Below, piece after piece: positions 36,610 to 48,400 of a DNA stretch of 64,000 bases (its first letter is position 1; each line of letters opens with the position of its first letter). A program made the position numbers and the translations under genes. Source of the stretch: Mesotaenium endlicherianum (Eukaryota > Streptophyta > Zygnematophyceae > Zygnematales > Mesotaeniaceae); contig WELA01012483.1 of NCBI GenBank assembly GCA_009602735.1, forward strand, positions 420,266 to 484,265, in the 5' to 3' direction. The notes under the pieces were generated by a model. That model was not told where the DNA came from, did no database searches, and saw only the letters and a program-made list of their open reading frames with translations.

Positions 36610-39600
36610 CATGGTATCGGAGCTACCTAGTTGCTTCATTTGGAGGAGGGAGCTTTGGTTGGTGATGCATGTAGGAGTGTAGAGAGGGTAGAGAGGAGAA
36701 GCAAGGATGATTTATAAGTTGCTAAGGGCAGCCATGAAGACGTTGATGCAAGCTAGTATCTCACTCTCTTGAAGGAGGGAAGAGATGGGAAGTAAGAGGT
36801 GCTCCAAGAAGAGTTAACTTGGGTGCAACCAGATTTTTGTACGTCTTCTTTGTAGTATAAGAAGGTTGCCCAAGCATGGTAGTGATATAAGTAATATAGA
36901 GCAGCCTTTGCTTGAGTATGGAGACATATGAGCATGAAGAAAATCTGGAGTTCACACGGCTGGATTTTTAATTGAAGATGCGAGCTCTTTAGTGTTAAGC
37001 TCTTTCTTTGATGAGGGGGCTTAGCATAGAGGTGATAGTGGCTAGAAAGGAGTGTGTGCCCATCTTTATATCAGATCTTCAATAAAGGTGGAGCAAATTT
37101 TAAGGGTAGGCAACCAGGGACTTAGCAAGCATGTGTACTTGCAAGTCTAGGAGCTTTGGCGGGCATAGCACTCGCAAGCTCAAGAGGAGCTCATGAGGAG
37201 CTCAAGAGAGGGTGCACCGAGGTGTTGCACCAAGTTGGCCAAGTATGTGGCCAGATTTGGGTTGCCTTGCATCACTCCTATGTAGCCACTGATTATTTGA
37301 GGCCAGCCATAATGGAGCTTGGTACCTTGTATGGAGATTGAAGAAGCCTCAAGTAAAGAGAAGCATCGTGGAGAAGGCTTGGAGCAAGAAGAAGTATTCC
37401 AGATTTTTCTTCAAAGAGGAGAGATGGAGATGGAGCCTTTCAAGTTCAGATTTCTCTTTTCTTATGGAGGAGAGTACTACGGAGTATATGGAGTTGAGAA
37501 CTATGATGAAGACAAGCCTATGGTGTGGAAGAAGAAGCAAGGTATGAAGTTGGTGCAAGAGGGCTAGTGCAAGAGATGTCTCCCACTTGAAGCGTGTGTG
37601 CCATTAGTTGTGTGATGGCATAGTTAAGGGGCAGATTTTGGTGCATCTATGGAAGCTCTTCATGTGAAAGTAGAGCACCAAGGCAAGCTGGGTTTAGTAG
37701 TAAGAAGTGTCATTGGGGTGACCAAGGCTAGAGTGCACTCAAGAAGCTAAGCATGTGGAAGGAGTGCACAAAGAGAGTAGCCTATCCTCTAGTGCTTTAG
37801 TACACGGGTCAAGTGAAGACTGAGGAGGAGTATGGTCAAGTGAAGATAGTGAAATAGGTGGAGGTAGATAAGACCACAAGTAGCTATCTTCAGCCCGCTA
37901 GCAAAGAAGCGACGCGGGAAGGTGAAGGTGAAGGAGAAGCGCTTGTTTTGGTGACCTTGGCCCGGTCATCACACGGAGCAAGCGTGCCTCCTAACAACCT
38001 TGGCGAATGTACATCGCCGGTGGAGCAAGTAGAGGTGTATGATCCCCTTGCTCATATATAGAGCAGACCCCAACTGCTCAAGTGGAGGAGCTCCTAGAAA
38101 GTGAGCTCAAGAGAAGCCCGCTTGCAAGACGACGTGTGTGCGTGCACAAGATGAGGTGCAAGCACTAAGAGTATGTGCGTATGCCCAAGTTATGGAGCTC
38201 TTGGAGGCGTTCCAGATGTGTTTCTTGGAGCCTTGTGTGAAGGCTGACCTTCAAGAAGAGCCAGAGGTATGTGGGAGTGAGCATCTAGCCAAGGAGAAGA
38301 CTATGATGGAGTTTGGTGCACCACGAGCGAGACTACGCGCTCATGCCTTGTGAAGATTACTATCGTCGCTTGATGGAGACTACGACTTTATGGATATGGA
38401 CCTATGAGGAGGAGACCAAGTGTTATGGGGCTGATATGTCCTGCCTAAGATGGAGATATATGACAAAGACCTGGACATGAAGCTAGGAGAATCAGCGCCT
38501 ATACAAGCAAGCACGAGAGAGGCGTAAAATCTGGACTTGGACACTCGAGTGGTAAGCGCCTTACCTTCATGATGAGGGGGGGGAGTGTTATAGTTGTTTA
38601 TAGTGCTTGTAAGCAAGGTCAAACCAGTCCCATGAGTTCAGTTGTAACTAAGAGATGTGAAGTGGAAAGAAGTTTGAGAGCAAGAGCTTGGAAGATACTC
38701 AAATCTGTCTATGTTTGAGGGTTTTACGGGTAGGCGAGCGCGAGGTTTAAAGTTGGCAGATTTTGGCTACTTTTTGCCTACTTAGGAGAGAGTGGGTAAT
38801 ATTTTCACTAGAAGTCCTACATGATGTGAGAGGCCTAGTATGAGGCCTTCCTTGAGTCATAGTCAAGTTTCAGAATCAGGGGTTTAAGCATGTGCCATTT
38901 GTAGGCGCGGGAGCTTTATCCATGTTGCGCGCGTCTGCGTCCTACGAGCATGAGGCACAAAGTGACGATCTCATTTGAGTGTTAGACTTTGATTCAGACT
39001 CTGAAATTTTGTGGAGAGGTAGTCCTATGGGTTGAGATTCAGAAAAAGTAATTTTTTTTATAAAAATATTAATTTAAGTCCTGACAGTGCCACATGGCGG
39101 TCTGCTGGACTGCCGTGCGAGCCACATGTGTGAGGCAAGGCGCAATCTGGTATCATGGTCTTAGGCTTGGAATCAGGAGAAACAAAGCATACCAGTGAGT
39201 TCAAAGGGGAGATATTATGTAGATTACACAACTTTCAGGCTAAAAATGTCAAAAAAAGTCAGGGGGGTGCCACTTGGCGTCTTGAGAGGTCACCACGAGT
39301 CACGCACACGAGTGAGAGAGTGCAATACCTCTACAAGGAGTATGGCTTAGAGCTAGAGGTAGCTAAGGGTACCAGAAGGTTCAGGAACATAGTGGACTTA
39401 GGTTCATGATGTAATCTGGTCAAAATTATAAGAGCACCACGAGTAAGCCACATGGCGCGACGAGGAGCTGCCACTTGTCCAAGAGGGCGAAAAATGAGTA
39501 TTTTGGTGATTTGGCGGACTATTATGCCTTGGATCCAGCTTTGAAGTATGTGGAGTTGATGGAGGGAGTATGTTACAGCCCTTATGAAGATATTGGCCTA

Positions 39601-39860
39601 TTCCAAGACGAAGGAGTTGAAGAGAAGATGCACTTGTGTAAGGAGACGCCATGTGTGGAGACAATGTATGCGATGGAGCTTTCACTAAGTGGAGCAAGTT
39701 TGGAGTAATTAGTATCAACCTGGAACCTGTTCAAGACCTGCAACTTGTATAATATATGTGAATATGTGTTTTTCTAGCGTATATGTGAGCTCGATTCCTC
39801 ATATTACGTCACTTATGCTTAGTATGCGCCGAGGACGTCGCATCTTGAGGAGGGGGATGA

Positions 39861-40613
39861 TGTAAGGTTATGAAAGTGTAGTTTGTTTCTTTCTAGTATT
39901 TTATATGCATAGAGTGTGATTTTAGAAGAACTTTGGCCTTTATTTCAAGTCATTTGGACAAGTATTGAGATAGTTATGAATTTTGGAAGTTTTTAGTGAG
40001 TTTTTAATGTCACANGATGAATTTTGGAAATTTTTAGTGAGTTTTTAATGTCACAGATTCTATTTAGTGACAAGGAAAGGTCCAGTGACGAAAATTTCGG
40101 TTGGAGTCCAGAAAGTAGGACATTGAAACATGAGGGTTCCAGAAAGTACGTACAATTACGTAGAGTGCCAAAGTGATCGTGGAATTTCTAGAAACTTCGT
40201 GAGGAGTTAGTGGATTGTGTAGTAGAATATTCTAGAGTGTGATTGTGTGCGTGTGAGTGTGCTAGCTTGTCCAACTAGGCAAGGTCAAGTACATGGAAGG
40301 AGCCATAGGAGAAGGTTCTGGAGGTACCTTGCTAGAGAGGACACTTAGAGTTAAAGGATAAGTGGGAAGCATAAGGAAGTAGAGGGGGCTTATTCTAGTC
40401 TAACCTTCGTATCTTGTACACGACTTTTCTTAATAAAGTGAGTTCTTTTCCACTCCTCTCTCATGTAGCCCTCTAACTCTTGCAAGGGTGGCGGGAGTGC
40501 ATGCCACTCCACCTTGTGTATGCAACTAGGAAAGGTCCTCGTGCACGCTTCCACTCGCGGGTGAGGGTGCGTGAGTGTGCATGGGCGCACTCCCCGCACC
40601 CTTCCCCCTTTCA
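39861..40613 (+). repeat. Element G right (3') LTR
   Basis: 753 bp, the same sequence as the left LTR apart from a few substitutions and a 41-bp tandem duplication next to an undetermined base at 40015. A polypurine tract lies just upstream. Confidence 0.93.
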
Positions 40614-40798
40614 GGCATGTTCTAGCGGCCTCGTGCCGTGGAGATGGAACGTGCAATGGGCTTCCCTCCGCACCTCACACAGGTGGACGGCATCAACAAG
40701 GTCAACCGCGTACGTCTCCTTGGCCAGGCTATCAATGCCAATGTCTTGTCGTGGAACCTCTTGCAGACGCAAGCCTTGACTCCCTCTACGCCCAGGCT

Positions 40799-41551
40799 TG
40801 AAAGGGGCAAAGTGCCCTAGTGGAAGCGTAGTAACTCACGAGGAAAGGAACTAGTTGCAATCATACTAAAGAGTGCAGCGGCATATCACTAAGAAAGCTT
40901 AGGAAAATTACTCAACACTTTGAGTAGCAAGAAACTGCTCACAAATGATGTAGGATAAAAGGCCTTGTCATTACAAACCCGTAGAAATTTACAGAAGTGA
41001 AAACTGATAAGAAACAAAGAATTTATGCCTATTTATAATTTTCTGCCTAAGAGCTCCTTCCTAGGAGGAAACTACGGATTTTCGTCAAGTGTTCGTCAAA
41101 TTGTCCCTTCCAGAATATTCGTGAGTAAGCCAGATCAGTCTAATCTGACGTGTCGGGCCAAATTGACGTCCACATACATGCATCGACATTACTCGAATAT
41201 TCTATCTTAGACGCGCTAGGCTAAACTGAAACTTCTAGGTAAATCGACCTAGTCGGCACTCCGCGTCAGCCGAACTTACGTGAAGGTTCGAGTTCATTCT
41301 AACGGGCCAGATCGCTCGAGCCTCGACGCTGTCGGTCAATCCGATGGTCGCGCTCACCGCAAATTAAGGACAGTCGTCAACCGACCTCGAAACTAATTAA
41401 ACTTTGGAAATCCATAACTCTCTCAATACTTGACCAGATTCGATGAACTTTATATAAAAAATAAACACAAAAATGCACTCTGCACTACTATACAATTAAA
41501 TCATACTTTCATGAAACTCAAAAATGCACTTTATAAACCTATGACCTTACA
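40799..41551 (-). repeat. Element H LTR, left copy
   Basis: 753 bp from tgaaagg to ccttaca as read on the plus strand. For the minus-strand element this is the 3' LTR. It is bordered by the purine tract (plus-strand tcatccccctcctcaag). Confidence 0.93.
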
Positions 41552-42252
41552 TCATCCCCCTCCTCAAGATGCGACGTCCTCGACGCATTCTGCAGATAAC
41601 GTCTCAACTTACTCTTACAATGAGTCAAGTTGGCCTTTGGCTCCCAAGTGTTGTCGTCCGCATGGTAGCCCTTCCACTTGACCGAATACTCTTGGACAAG
41701 TCGTTGACCTCGCTTGACTTGTAGATCGCCGACAATCGCCTCCACTTCATACTCCAATACATCATCGATCTCAACCGGTGGTGGCGGTGTAGGTAGTCGT
41801 CCTGGATGTCCTTCATTCGGGTCAACGTATGGCCGCAAGCAACTGACATGGAACACATCATGGATACGCCAGCCTGAAGGAAGCTCCAACTTGTAGGTTA
41901 CTGGATTCACCTGCTTGAGCACCACAAAGGGACCTGTAAACCGTGCCCGCAGTTTCCTCTTGCCTGTAAAAGGTAGGTTCTTTGTTGACAAGAGTACTTG
42001 GTCACCCACATGGTATGTCACTTCCCTCCTGTGCTTATTGGCATACTTGACTTGTTCCTCCTGTGCCTTCCGAATACACGTCCGCCATATCCCAAGTCTT
42101 GGCCATCTGCTCCATAAAAGCTTGTGTAGTAGGAACCTGAGTCTCCTTGGCCTTCTCCAACAAGATGTTCCCTGGATGATATACTCCTCTCCCATAAACC
42201 ATGGTGAATGGTGACTACTTGGTGGATCCTTGCATGCTGTTGTTGTAGGCAA
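41539..42252 (-). CDS. Element H integrase C-terminus with chromodomain
   Basis: The frame contains the integrase C-terminal DNA-binding segment ([32 protein letters not shown]-like region, [12 protein letters not shown]) followed by a chromodomain: [32 protein letters not shown], ending LRRYL. Chromodomains on chromovirus integrases steer insertion toward methylated-histone chromatin. This places H in the chromovirus branch of Ty3/gypsy. Part of a broken element. Confidence 0.9.
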   Translation of the reverse strand: MPTTTACKDPPSSHHSPWFMGEEYIIQGTSCWRRPRRLRFLLHKLLWSRWPRLGIWRTCIRKAQEEQVKYANKHRREVTYHVGDQVLLSTKNLPFTGKRKLRARFTGPFVVLKQVNPVTYKLELPSGWRIHDVFHVSCLRPYVDPNEGHPGRLPTPPPPVEIDDVLEYEVEAIVGDLQVKRGQRLVQEYSVKWKGYHADDNTWEPKANLTHCKSKLRRYLQNASRTSHLEEGDDVRS

Positions 42253-44204
42253 ACTCCAATATTGGCAGCTTCCTGTCCCAATCTAAAGGGTCTTCCATAG
42301 TGAAAGTCCTGAGCACCTCTTGCAAAGTTTGATGCGTCCGTGATGATGGTGAAAGGAAGTTCTGGACTTGCAATTGCCAACACAAGTGCCTGTGTCAACA
42401 TCTCCTTAATCTTCTCAAAAGCCTTCTGCTCCTTGTCACCCCATAGCCACTTCTCTTGCTTCTTCAACATGTCCATCAGCGGTGCACACACCTTGGCAAA
42501 TCCTTCAATGAAACGTCGATAATAATTCGCCATGCCGAGGAAACTCCTGAGTTGATGAATATCAGCAGGTACCGGCCAATCCCTGACTGCTTGCACCTTC
42601 TTCTGCTCCACCTTGACTCCTTCAGCCCCCACTATGTGCCCAAGAAACTCGACTTCATTGAGACAGAAGTCGCACTTGCTCATCTTCCCATACAGCTTTT
42701 GATCTCTCAAGACCTCCAACACCTTCCTCAGATGCTCCACATGCTCTTCCAAGGTCTTCGAATAGATCAGGATGTGGTCCAAAAATACCACCACAAACTG
42801 GTCCAAATAGGGTCTGAAGATACTATTCATGAGTCCCATGAATGTAGCAGGTGCATTGGTCAATCCAAAAGGCATGACTGTGAACTCAAACAAACCATAG
42901 CGAGTTCTGAAAGCAGTCTTCTGAACGTCTCCTTCCGCAATCCGTACCTGGTGATAGCCACTCCTCAAATCGATCTTCGAGAAATACTTCGCCCCGACAA
43001 GCCTGTCAATCAACTCGTCCACTCGTGGAAGTGGGTACCTGTTCTTGATGGTGACCTTGTTGAGTGCCCGGTAGTCGACACACATCCTCATAGTCCCATC
43101 CTTCTTCTTCACAAATAAGACTGGCGCTGCAAATGGAGACTCGCTGGGTCGGATGAATCCCTTCTCCAATAACTCCGTCAGTTGCTTCTTTAACTCATCC
43201 AACTCCGCAAACGATTGTCGATAGGCGGGTCTCACTGGTGGCTTGCTCCCTGGTTCCAACTCAATCTTGTGCTCCATAGCTCTCTGTGGAGGTAATCCTG
43301 TAGGTAGTTCCTCAGGAAATACGCACTTGAACTCCTCCAACAGCGCCTTAATTTGGGCAGGCATCTCAGCAGGCTTCTTCTCTTGAGCAGTTGGGCTCTG
43401 CTCCTTCTGAGCAAGGGGATCAGACACCACTACTTGCTCCTCCGGCGATGTACATTCGCCCAGGCTGTTAGGATTCACGCTTGCTCCATCTGATGACCTG
43501 GCCAGGGCCACCGAAACAAGGTACATCTCCTTCACCTGATTCGCCCTGCATAGCTTCTTAACTTGCAGGCTCGACAGAAGACAGTTACTTGTGGTCGTAT
43601 CTACCTCCACCTGTTTCGCTGTCTCCATTCGACCATCACGCCCTTGGACCTTCACTTGTCCTGTGCTCCAGTGCACTTGAGGGTTGGCTTTTCTTAGCCA
43701 TGGTCGGCCCAATATCACCTCATGGTGACCCAACTCTGCCTGCTCCATAACTTCCTTACTCCGGTGCCCCGCTACTTCCATGTAAAGAGCTTCCGTAGGT
43801 GCACCACACTTGAGTCCGTGCCCAATGGCCAAAATTGCCTCCTTAGGCTCATAATGCTTCTGCACAGGGATTTGCCACTCTTTCACCAGCTTTTTGTGCA
43901 CAAAGTTTGCACTTGCGCCACTGTCGACCATACACTTCGCCTTGTTGCCGTCGACCACTCCTTTCACGATGATAGGCTTGTCAACGTCTTGTCTTTTGCT
44001 TCTTGGCAGGCTCCTGGGAATAACCTCCTTGTGAGTTTTTGTCTTCACGCCAGTAGACACCCCAGAACGACTTACTGGCGTCCTCCTTTTTCCTGCTGTT
44101 GAGGTTGCTTTGCCTTCAGTCTCGAGCCAGATGTCCAAGCTTGCCACAATTATAGCAGGGTCCTCTCGCCTTGAAATTCTGCTGCCTGCGCTGGTACTGC
44201 ACAA
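42018..44204 (-). CDS. Element H protease and reverse transcriptase region
   Basis: A 728-residue frame. Near residues 75-105 lies a retropepsin loop ([17 protein letters not shown]) and later a [12 protein letters not shown] segment. From about residue 330 the reverse transcriptase follows in Ty3/gypsy order: [79 protein letters not shown], and the thumb with FLGHIVG and [15 protein letters not shown]. The start of the RNase H region (TIITDAS) is also visible. The spacer between protease and RT contains the text shared with element G. Part of a broken element. Confidence 0.88.
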   Translation of the reverse strand: MCSTSAGSRISRREDPAIIVASLDIWLETEGKATSTAGKRRTPVSRSGVSTGVKTKTHKEVIPRSLPRSKRQDVDKPIIVKGVVDGNKAKCMVDSGASANFVHKKLVKEWQIPVQKHYEPKEAILAIGHGLKCGAPTEALYMEVAGHRSKEVMEQAELGHHEVILGRPWLRKANPQVHWSTGQVKVQGRDGRMETAKQVEVDTTTSNCLLSSLQVKKLCRANQVKEMYLVSVALARSSDGASVNPNSLGECTSPEEQVVVSDPLAQKEQSPTAQEKKPAEMPAQIKALLEEFKCVFPEELPTGLPPQRAMEHKIELEPGSKPPVRPAYRQSFAELDELKKQLTELLEKGFIRPSESPFAAPVLFVKKKDGTMRMCVDYRALNKVTIKNRYPLPRVDELIDRLVGAKYFSKIDLRSGYHQVRIAEGDVQKTAFRTRYGLFEFTVMPFGLTNAPATFMGLMNSIFRPYLDQFVVVFLDHILIYSKTLEEHVEHLRKVLEVLRDQKLYGKMSKCDFCLNEVEFLGHIVGAEGVKVEQKKVQAVRDWPVPADIHQLRSFLGMANYYRRFIEGFAKVCAPLMDMLKKQEKWLWGDKEQKAFEKIKEMLTQALVLAIASPELPFTIITDASNFARGAQDFHYGRPFRLGQEAANIGVCLQQQHARIHQVVTIHHGLWERSISSREHLVGEGQGDSGSYYTSFYGADGQDLGYGGRVFGRHRRNKSSMPISTGGK

Positions 44205-44295
44205 GTCCCAATTCCATAGGTACTGGACCTTGTCCGCTCATGCTTGGCGCTTGAGAACCAACCTGTCGATATCCTCCAAAGTTGTGGCTACCCCA

Positions 44296-45096
44296 CTACC
44301 TCTGACTATACTCCACAGCGTCGACCCTCGTTGCCAATGCCATCATTTCTCCAAGACTGGTAGGGTCCTTGAGCGCCACTTCCTTGGCCACAGTTGGCTT
44401 GAGTCCCCTCTTGAACTTGTCCATCATCTCCAACTCGTGCATGGATGGACATTGAAGCACCAGCTCGTTGAAGCGCGAAACATACTCCTGAACGCTTGCT
44501 CGTTGACAAAGGCGCACCAATAGATCTCGAGCGGTAGCCTTCGGTGCAATAGGTTGACATTGCCTCTTTAAGCCTTCACATAGCTGATCAACAGTAGCAG
44601 GAACTCCAGACAGCTGCTCCTGTCGCTCAAACCAAGCTCCAGCACTCTTCTTCAGCAAAGTTATGACAAAGGCGACTTGCCTGTCGAGCGTGAGCGCAGA
44701 GTACTCCATAGATTTCGTCACTCCAAAAATCCATTGATGAACAGGCGGCGATCCACGCTCTCCAATATACACTTCAGGCTTAGGCGCACGCACTCCTGAT
44801 GCGGGTGGAATAACTGGTTGCACCACTGGGTTAACATGAATCGGTGGCACAACAAGTGCAGGTGCCGAACTCGTTGAAGCGGCGTTCCCCATAACAACTC
44901 GCACTATTCTCTCCACCTCCGCGCGCATATTTTGTTGAAACTGGGTGTAGACTTCTCCTCCAATTGCATTTACCATTTGCCTTAGCATCGCCTGCATCTC
45001 TTGTTGCTCTCTGGTCATTGTTGGTGCTGCCTGCTGCCCCGCGCGCTCAACATGCTCGACATGTTCGCCTCCTCCAGCTGCCCGATGCAACTCCAT
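44296..45096 (-). CDS. Element H gag
   Basis: A 266-residue frame beginning MELHRAAGGG soon after the primer-binding site. It has a Gln/Met-rich N-terminus, a Pro/Val linker, and a capsid-type helical domain of the Ty3/gypsy retrotransposon gag family (VHQWIFGVTKSMEY, QYVSRFNELVLQCPSM-like region, LEMMDKFKRGLKP). A nucleocapsid knuckle [13 protein letters not shown] is encoded on the same strand just downstream, around 44170-44110. The product would form the particle that packages the element RNA. Family assignment is from layout and motifs. Confidence 0.8.
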   Translation of the reverse strand: MELHRAAGGGEHVEHVERAGQQAAPTMTREQQEMQAMLRQMVNAIGGEVYTQFQQNMRAEVERIVRVVMGNAASTSSAPALVVPPIHVNPVVQPVIPPASGVRAPKPEVYIGERGSPPVHQWIFGVTKSMEYSALTLDRQVAFVITLLKKSAGAWFERQEQLSGVPATVDQLCEGLKRQCQPIAPKATARDLLVRLCQRASVQEYVSRFNELVLQCPSMHELEMMDKFKRGLKPTVAKEVALKDPTSLGEMMALATRVDAVEYSQR

Positions 45097-45133
45097 AATA
45101 CAATATGCAAACTAGCCCAGCTCCAATACCAGA

Positions 45134-45877
45134 TGAAAGGGGCAGAGTGCCCTAGTGGAAGCGTAGTGACTCACGAGGAAAAGAACTAGTTGCAATCATA
45201 CTAAAGAGTGCAGCGGCATATCACTAACAAGGCTTAGGAAAAATACTCAACATTTTGAGTAGCAAGAAACTGCTCACAAATGATGTAGGATGAAAGGCCT
45301 TGTCATTACAAACTCGTAAAAATTTATAGAAGTGAAAATTGGTAAGAAACAAAGAAGTTATGCCTATTTATAATTTTCTGCCTAAGTGCTCCTTCCTAGG
45401 AGGAAGCTACGGATTTTCCTAAGTGTTCGTCAAATCGTCCCTTCCAAAATATTCGTGAGTAAGCCAGATCAGTCTAATTTGACGTGTCGGGCCGAATTGG
45501 CGTCCACATACATGCATCGACATTACTAGAATATTCTATCTTAGACGCGCTAGGCTTAACTGAAACTTCCAGGTAAATCGACCTAGTCGGCACTCCCCGT
45601 CAGCCAAACTTACGTGAAGGTTCGAGTCCAATCTAACGGGCCGGATCGCTCGACGCTGTCGGTCAATCCGACGGTCGCGCTCACCGCGAATTAAGGACAG
45701 TCGTCAACTGACCTCGAAACTGATTAAACTTTGGAAATCCATAACTCTCTCAATACTCGACCAAATTCCATGAACTTTATATCAAAATGATCACAAAAAT
45801 GCACTCTACACTACTATACAATCAAAACATACTTTCATGAAACTCAAAATTGCACTTTATAAACCTATGACCTTACA
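45134..45877 (-). repeat. Element H LTR, right copy
   Basis: 744 bp, same boundaries as the left copy. For the minus-strand element this is the 5' LTR, followed by the primer-binding site on the minus strand. Confidence 0.93.
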
Positions 45878-46425
45878 AGGCTCGTCTTCCTGAGATGGAC
45901 CAGTCGTACGACGCCATGGACCGTGATTTCGACGGCGACAGCCGCGCCCCGCCTGGTACGACCTGGCGTTCCCAGCAAGAGGGGCCTACTTCCCAGCGGC
46001 CGCCTGCGCCGCAGCCTGGTCCTAGTTTCGGCTCGCTGGGGAGTGGAAGGTGGAGACAGGAATCCTCACAGCGACCTAGGAAATTTCGCTCCCCATTTCT
46101 TTTTCCACGCTCTCAATCGCCGACAGGTGGTGCAGGGCAGCTGGCAGCAACTGCCAAGGAGGAGGCACTCGTGACAGGCCGATCGCAGCCAGCTGCAGGG
46201 CAGGTGACGCCTGCAGCTCCACAAACTACGCCAGCAGCAGGGCGGGAGGCGCCAGCTGCAGCACATGAGCCACCACCAGCTGCCCCTACTTGGAAGCTGG
46301 GGGGTCTTTCGCTGAGGCACAGGCTGCTCAGCTGACGGCATTGCTGGATGCCCGGCGCAGTGCCAGCTTTGCAAACGACATGCACGATCTTGGGCGCTAC
46401 CGAGGCAACCCCATGAAGATTCCTC

Positions 46426-47108
46426 TCCAGAAAGACGTGCCCGTCTTCCAGAAGCGCTACCGCTACAGCCGCTTTGAGGACGACCTGATCAGCACGCAGA
46501 CAAGCAAGCTAGAGGAGTGTTAGCTTATTCGTGAGTCTGCCTCCACCTACGTTGCGCCCACAGTCATGCCAGCTAAGAAGGACGTCTCAGGCAACTGATA
46601 TGAGAAGAGGATGTGCGGTGACTATCGTAAGCTTAACGAGGTCACTGAGCAGGAAAGATATCCTATGCAGACCTCTGACGAGATCTTCAACGACATCGGC
46701 GCTTGTACTTGGTTCTCGATGCTGGATTTGAGGCAGGGCTTCAACCAAATACGCATCGCGAAGGAGGACCAGCACAAGACAACTATCAGGGGGTCGCAGC
46801 GTCTATACGAGTGGAGGGTTATGCCCTTTGGCTTGAAGAACGCTCTTGCCACCTTCCAACGGGTCATGGATAAGGAGTTGGCAGGGCTCTCCTTTGCCCG
46901 GTGCTACATCAATGACGTGCTCGTCTTTAGTGAGACGTTTGAGGAGCACGTGGCGCACATTACTGCAGTCCTGGACCGCTTGGAGGCCGTTGGGCTCAAG
47001 TGTCATCGAGGAGAGTGCACCTTTGGGACCCGAGAGGTGGAGTACCTCGGGCATCTCTTGGCATCCCGCCGTTGATCGACCTCTCGCAGTTGAGGGCCTT
47101 CCTTGGCA
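46426..47108 (+). CDS. Element E reverse transcriptase start
   Basis: Aligns with the reverse transcriptase of element B: an N-terminal RYRYSRFEDDLIS region, MCGDYRKLNEVTEQERYPM, MLDLRQGFNQIRIA, and RVMPFGLKNALATFQRVMDK leading to the YINDVLVFSE catalytic region, then EVEYLGHLL. This is the usual Ty3/gypsy order. The text is cut by the insertion of element B at 47113. Part of a broken element. Confidence 0.8.
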
Positions 47109-47112
47109 TCGC

Positions 47113-48248
47113 TGTCGTGCGCTAAGAGATCGGGTGCGCCTTGTCGGCATAAGCAGCACACAATAGACAAGCAGGCTTTGCTGCAATGAAGTCTATAATA
47201 CAAATGGCTTTATAGCCAAAAAGGGAGTCAAGCGTCAAATGTTTTTATTAAGGGAAGTGTACTCTCCAGAGTGAGCACCTCAAGACTGTAATCTGGTAGG
47301 AAAACAACTAATGAAGTATGGCTCAAAAGATCACTGGAAGCACATCATGATCTTCAGAGTAGTCCTATGGCAAGGGCTTAAGCTGTGACTTTGCTCACCA
47401 CTTGTGAAGTTCTTCAAGTACCTGGAAGCCTGGAGGGCTTGCTCTTCACAAGAGAGTAACTAAGTGGTCCTGAAAACACGAGAGATAAAAGTGTAAGCTT
47501 TACTGATAATCTCTGTTACTTACACCTGGCATAATGGACTTCTAAAAGATGTCTCTTCTAGGGACATCTCTAGTATTTATACTCCTGGAAATCCGGCGGG
47601 GTACGCGGCGGATCCAATGCATGTAGTCATTTTAGGAGGCTCTCCTATGTCCACTAATGTGTACAAGGCATGTACTAGCACTCCTATAGGCTAGGCATTA
47701 CTCAAACCAATCAAAGCAAGGTGCGTAGGATATGCTACATGTCCCTCATTGGCCGAGCTTACCTTGGGTGGTTCTACCTAGATAGCGCCTCAAAAGTGGA
47801 TCTGAAAATTGAGGAAGCTTCCTCTAGGAGTAGGTGATGCAGTCACCAAGTTGTAGCCTCCATGATGCACATATACTATGGAAATGCAAAGCTTATGTAG
47901 GCTAAGGGGCTCGCGGATTTGTGCGCACAAGCTAGGGGTTTTAGGGGGTCACGAATAGGCAAGAATGTGCACATTGAAACACACATTGCCCTTTGGTGAG
48001 GATCCGCTAGGGGCCGGTAGGTGACGCGGACTAGATCGCTCATATCTCGCTCGATACTTGACCAAATGATGCGAACCCGGTGCCATTCGGAAGGTGACTC
48101 GACGCGCTACATTTTGGTGACTTGGAAATTGAGAAAAGGTCAACATATGGATGCGTAAAGTCTATGCAAAGTTGGCCTTCCTAGGTTGATGGTTCACACA
48201 TGTGGAGCTCGGTTTCGTGCGGCAACCTCGACTCAATAAATCATGACA
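47113..48248 (-). repeat. Element B complete terminal repeat
   Basis: 1136 bp with TG...CA ends (tgtcgtgcg to aatcatgaca). Older relatives occur at 29383-30457. The second copy of this repeat begins only two bases (gc) after its end. Confidence 0.88.
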
Positions 48249-48250
48249 GC

Positions 48251-48386
48251 TGTCGTGCGCTAAGAGATCGGGTGCGCCTTGTCGGCATAAGCAACACACA
48301 ATAGACAAGCAGGCTTTGCTGCAATGAAGTCTATAATACAAATGGCTTTATAGCCAAAAAGGGAGTCGAGCGTCAAATGTTTTTAA
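48251..48386 (-). repeat. Element B terminal repeat, first part of the split copy
   Basis: 136 bp matching 47113-47247 with about two differences. It is followed directly by the coding region, whose last ORF ends 15 bp away; a G-rich tract (ccccccagctctc on the plus strand, 48390-48402) sits at the junction. Confidence 0.88.
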
Positions 48387-48400
48387 TCGCCCCCCAGCTC

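Larger units (their letters stand above)
35898..40613 (+). mobile_element. Element G: young, mostly non-coding Ty3/gypsy-derived LTR element
   Basis: LTRs 35898-36609 and 39861-40613 start tgtaagg and end ctttca. They differ by one or two percent by eye plus a 41-bp tandem duplication near 40016 in the right copy. A 5-bp target duplication ggcat flanks the element (35893-35897 and 40614-40618). A primer-binding site tggtatcggagc (36612) is close to the initiator tRNA-Met form, and a purine tract gaggaggggga (39847) precedes the right LTR. The interior lacks gag and pol open frames; the only familiar coding scrap (37858-38061) matches the spacer between protease and reverse transcriptase of element H. 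It is probably a non-autonomous relative of H. Structurally whole, coding-poor, recent. Confidence 0.92.
40799..45877 (-). mobile_element. Element H: Ty3/gypsy chromovirus
   Basis: LTRs 40799-41551 and 45134-45877 have TG...CA ends, and a 5-bp target duplication aggct (40794-40798 and 45878-45882) lies inside element E. On the minus strand a primer-binding site tggtattggagc follows the right-hand LTR (about 45131-45120) and a gaggaggggga purine tract precedes the left-hand one. Coding parts are gag with zinc knuckle, protease, reverse transcriptase, and an integrase C-terminus with chromodomain. The two LTRs differ by about 5% over their first 135 bases by eye, so it is older than G. It is broken (a few breaks), and not every pol domain can be recognised. 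Confidence 0.92.
30524..47112 (+). mobile_element. Element E: older plus-strand copy of the DNMT-bearing Ty3/gypsy family, host of three nested elements
   Basis: Parts found in element B occur here in order on the plus strand: Ala/Pro-rich linker (30540-32400), protease (32492-33343), the linker before the methyltransferase (33560-35040), DNA methyltransferase (about 35090-35897 and 40614-40793) and the beginning of reverse transcriptase (46426-47112). A scrap of reverse transcriptase continues at 59969-59984. Elements G, H and B interrupt it. Its gag is not in the window. It is broken in many places and older than the three insertions. Confidence 0.85.
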
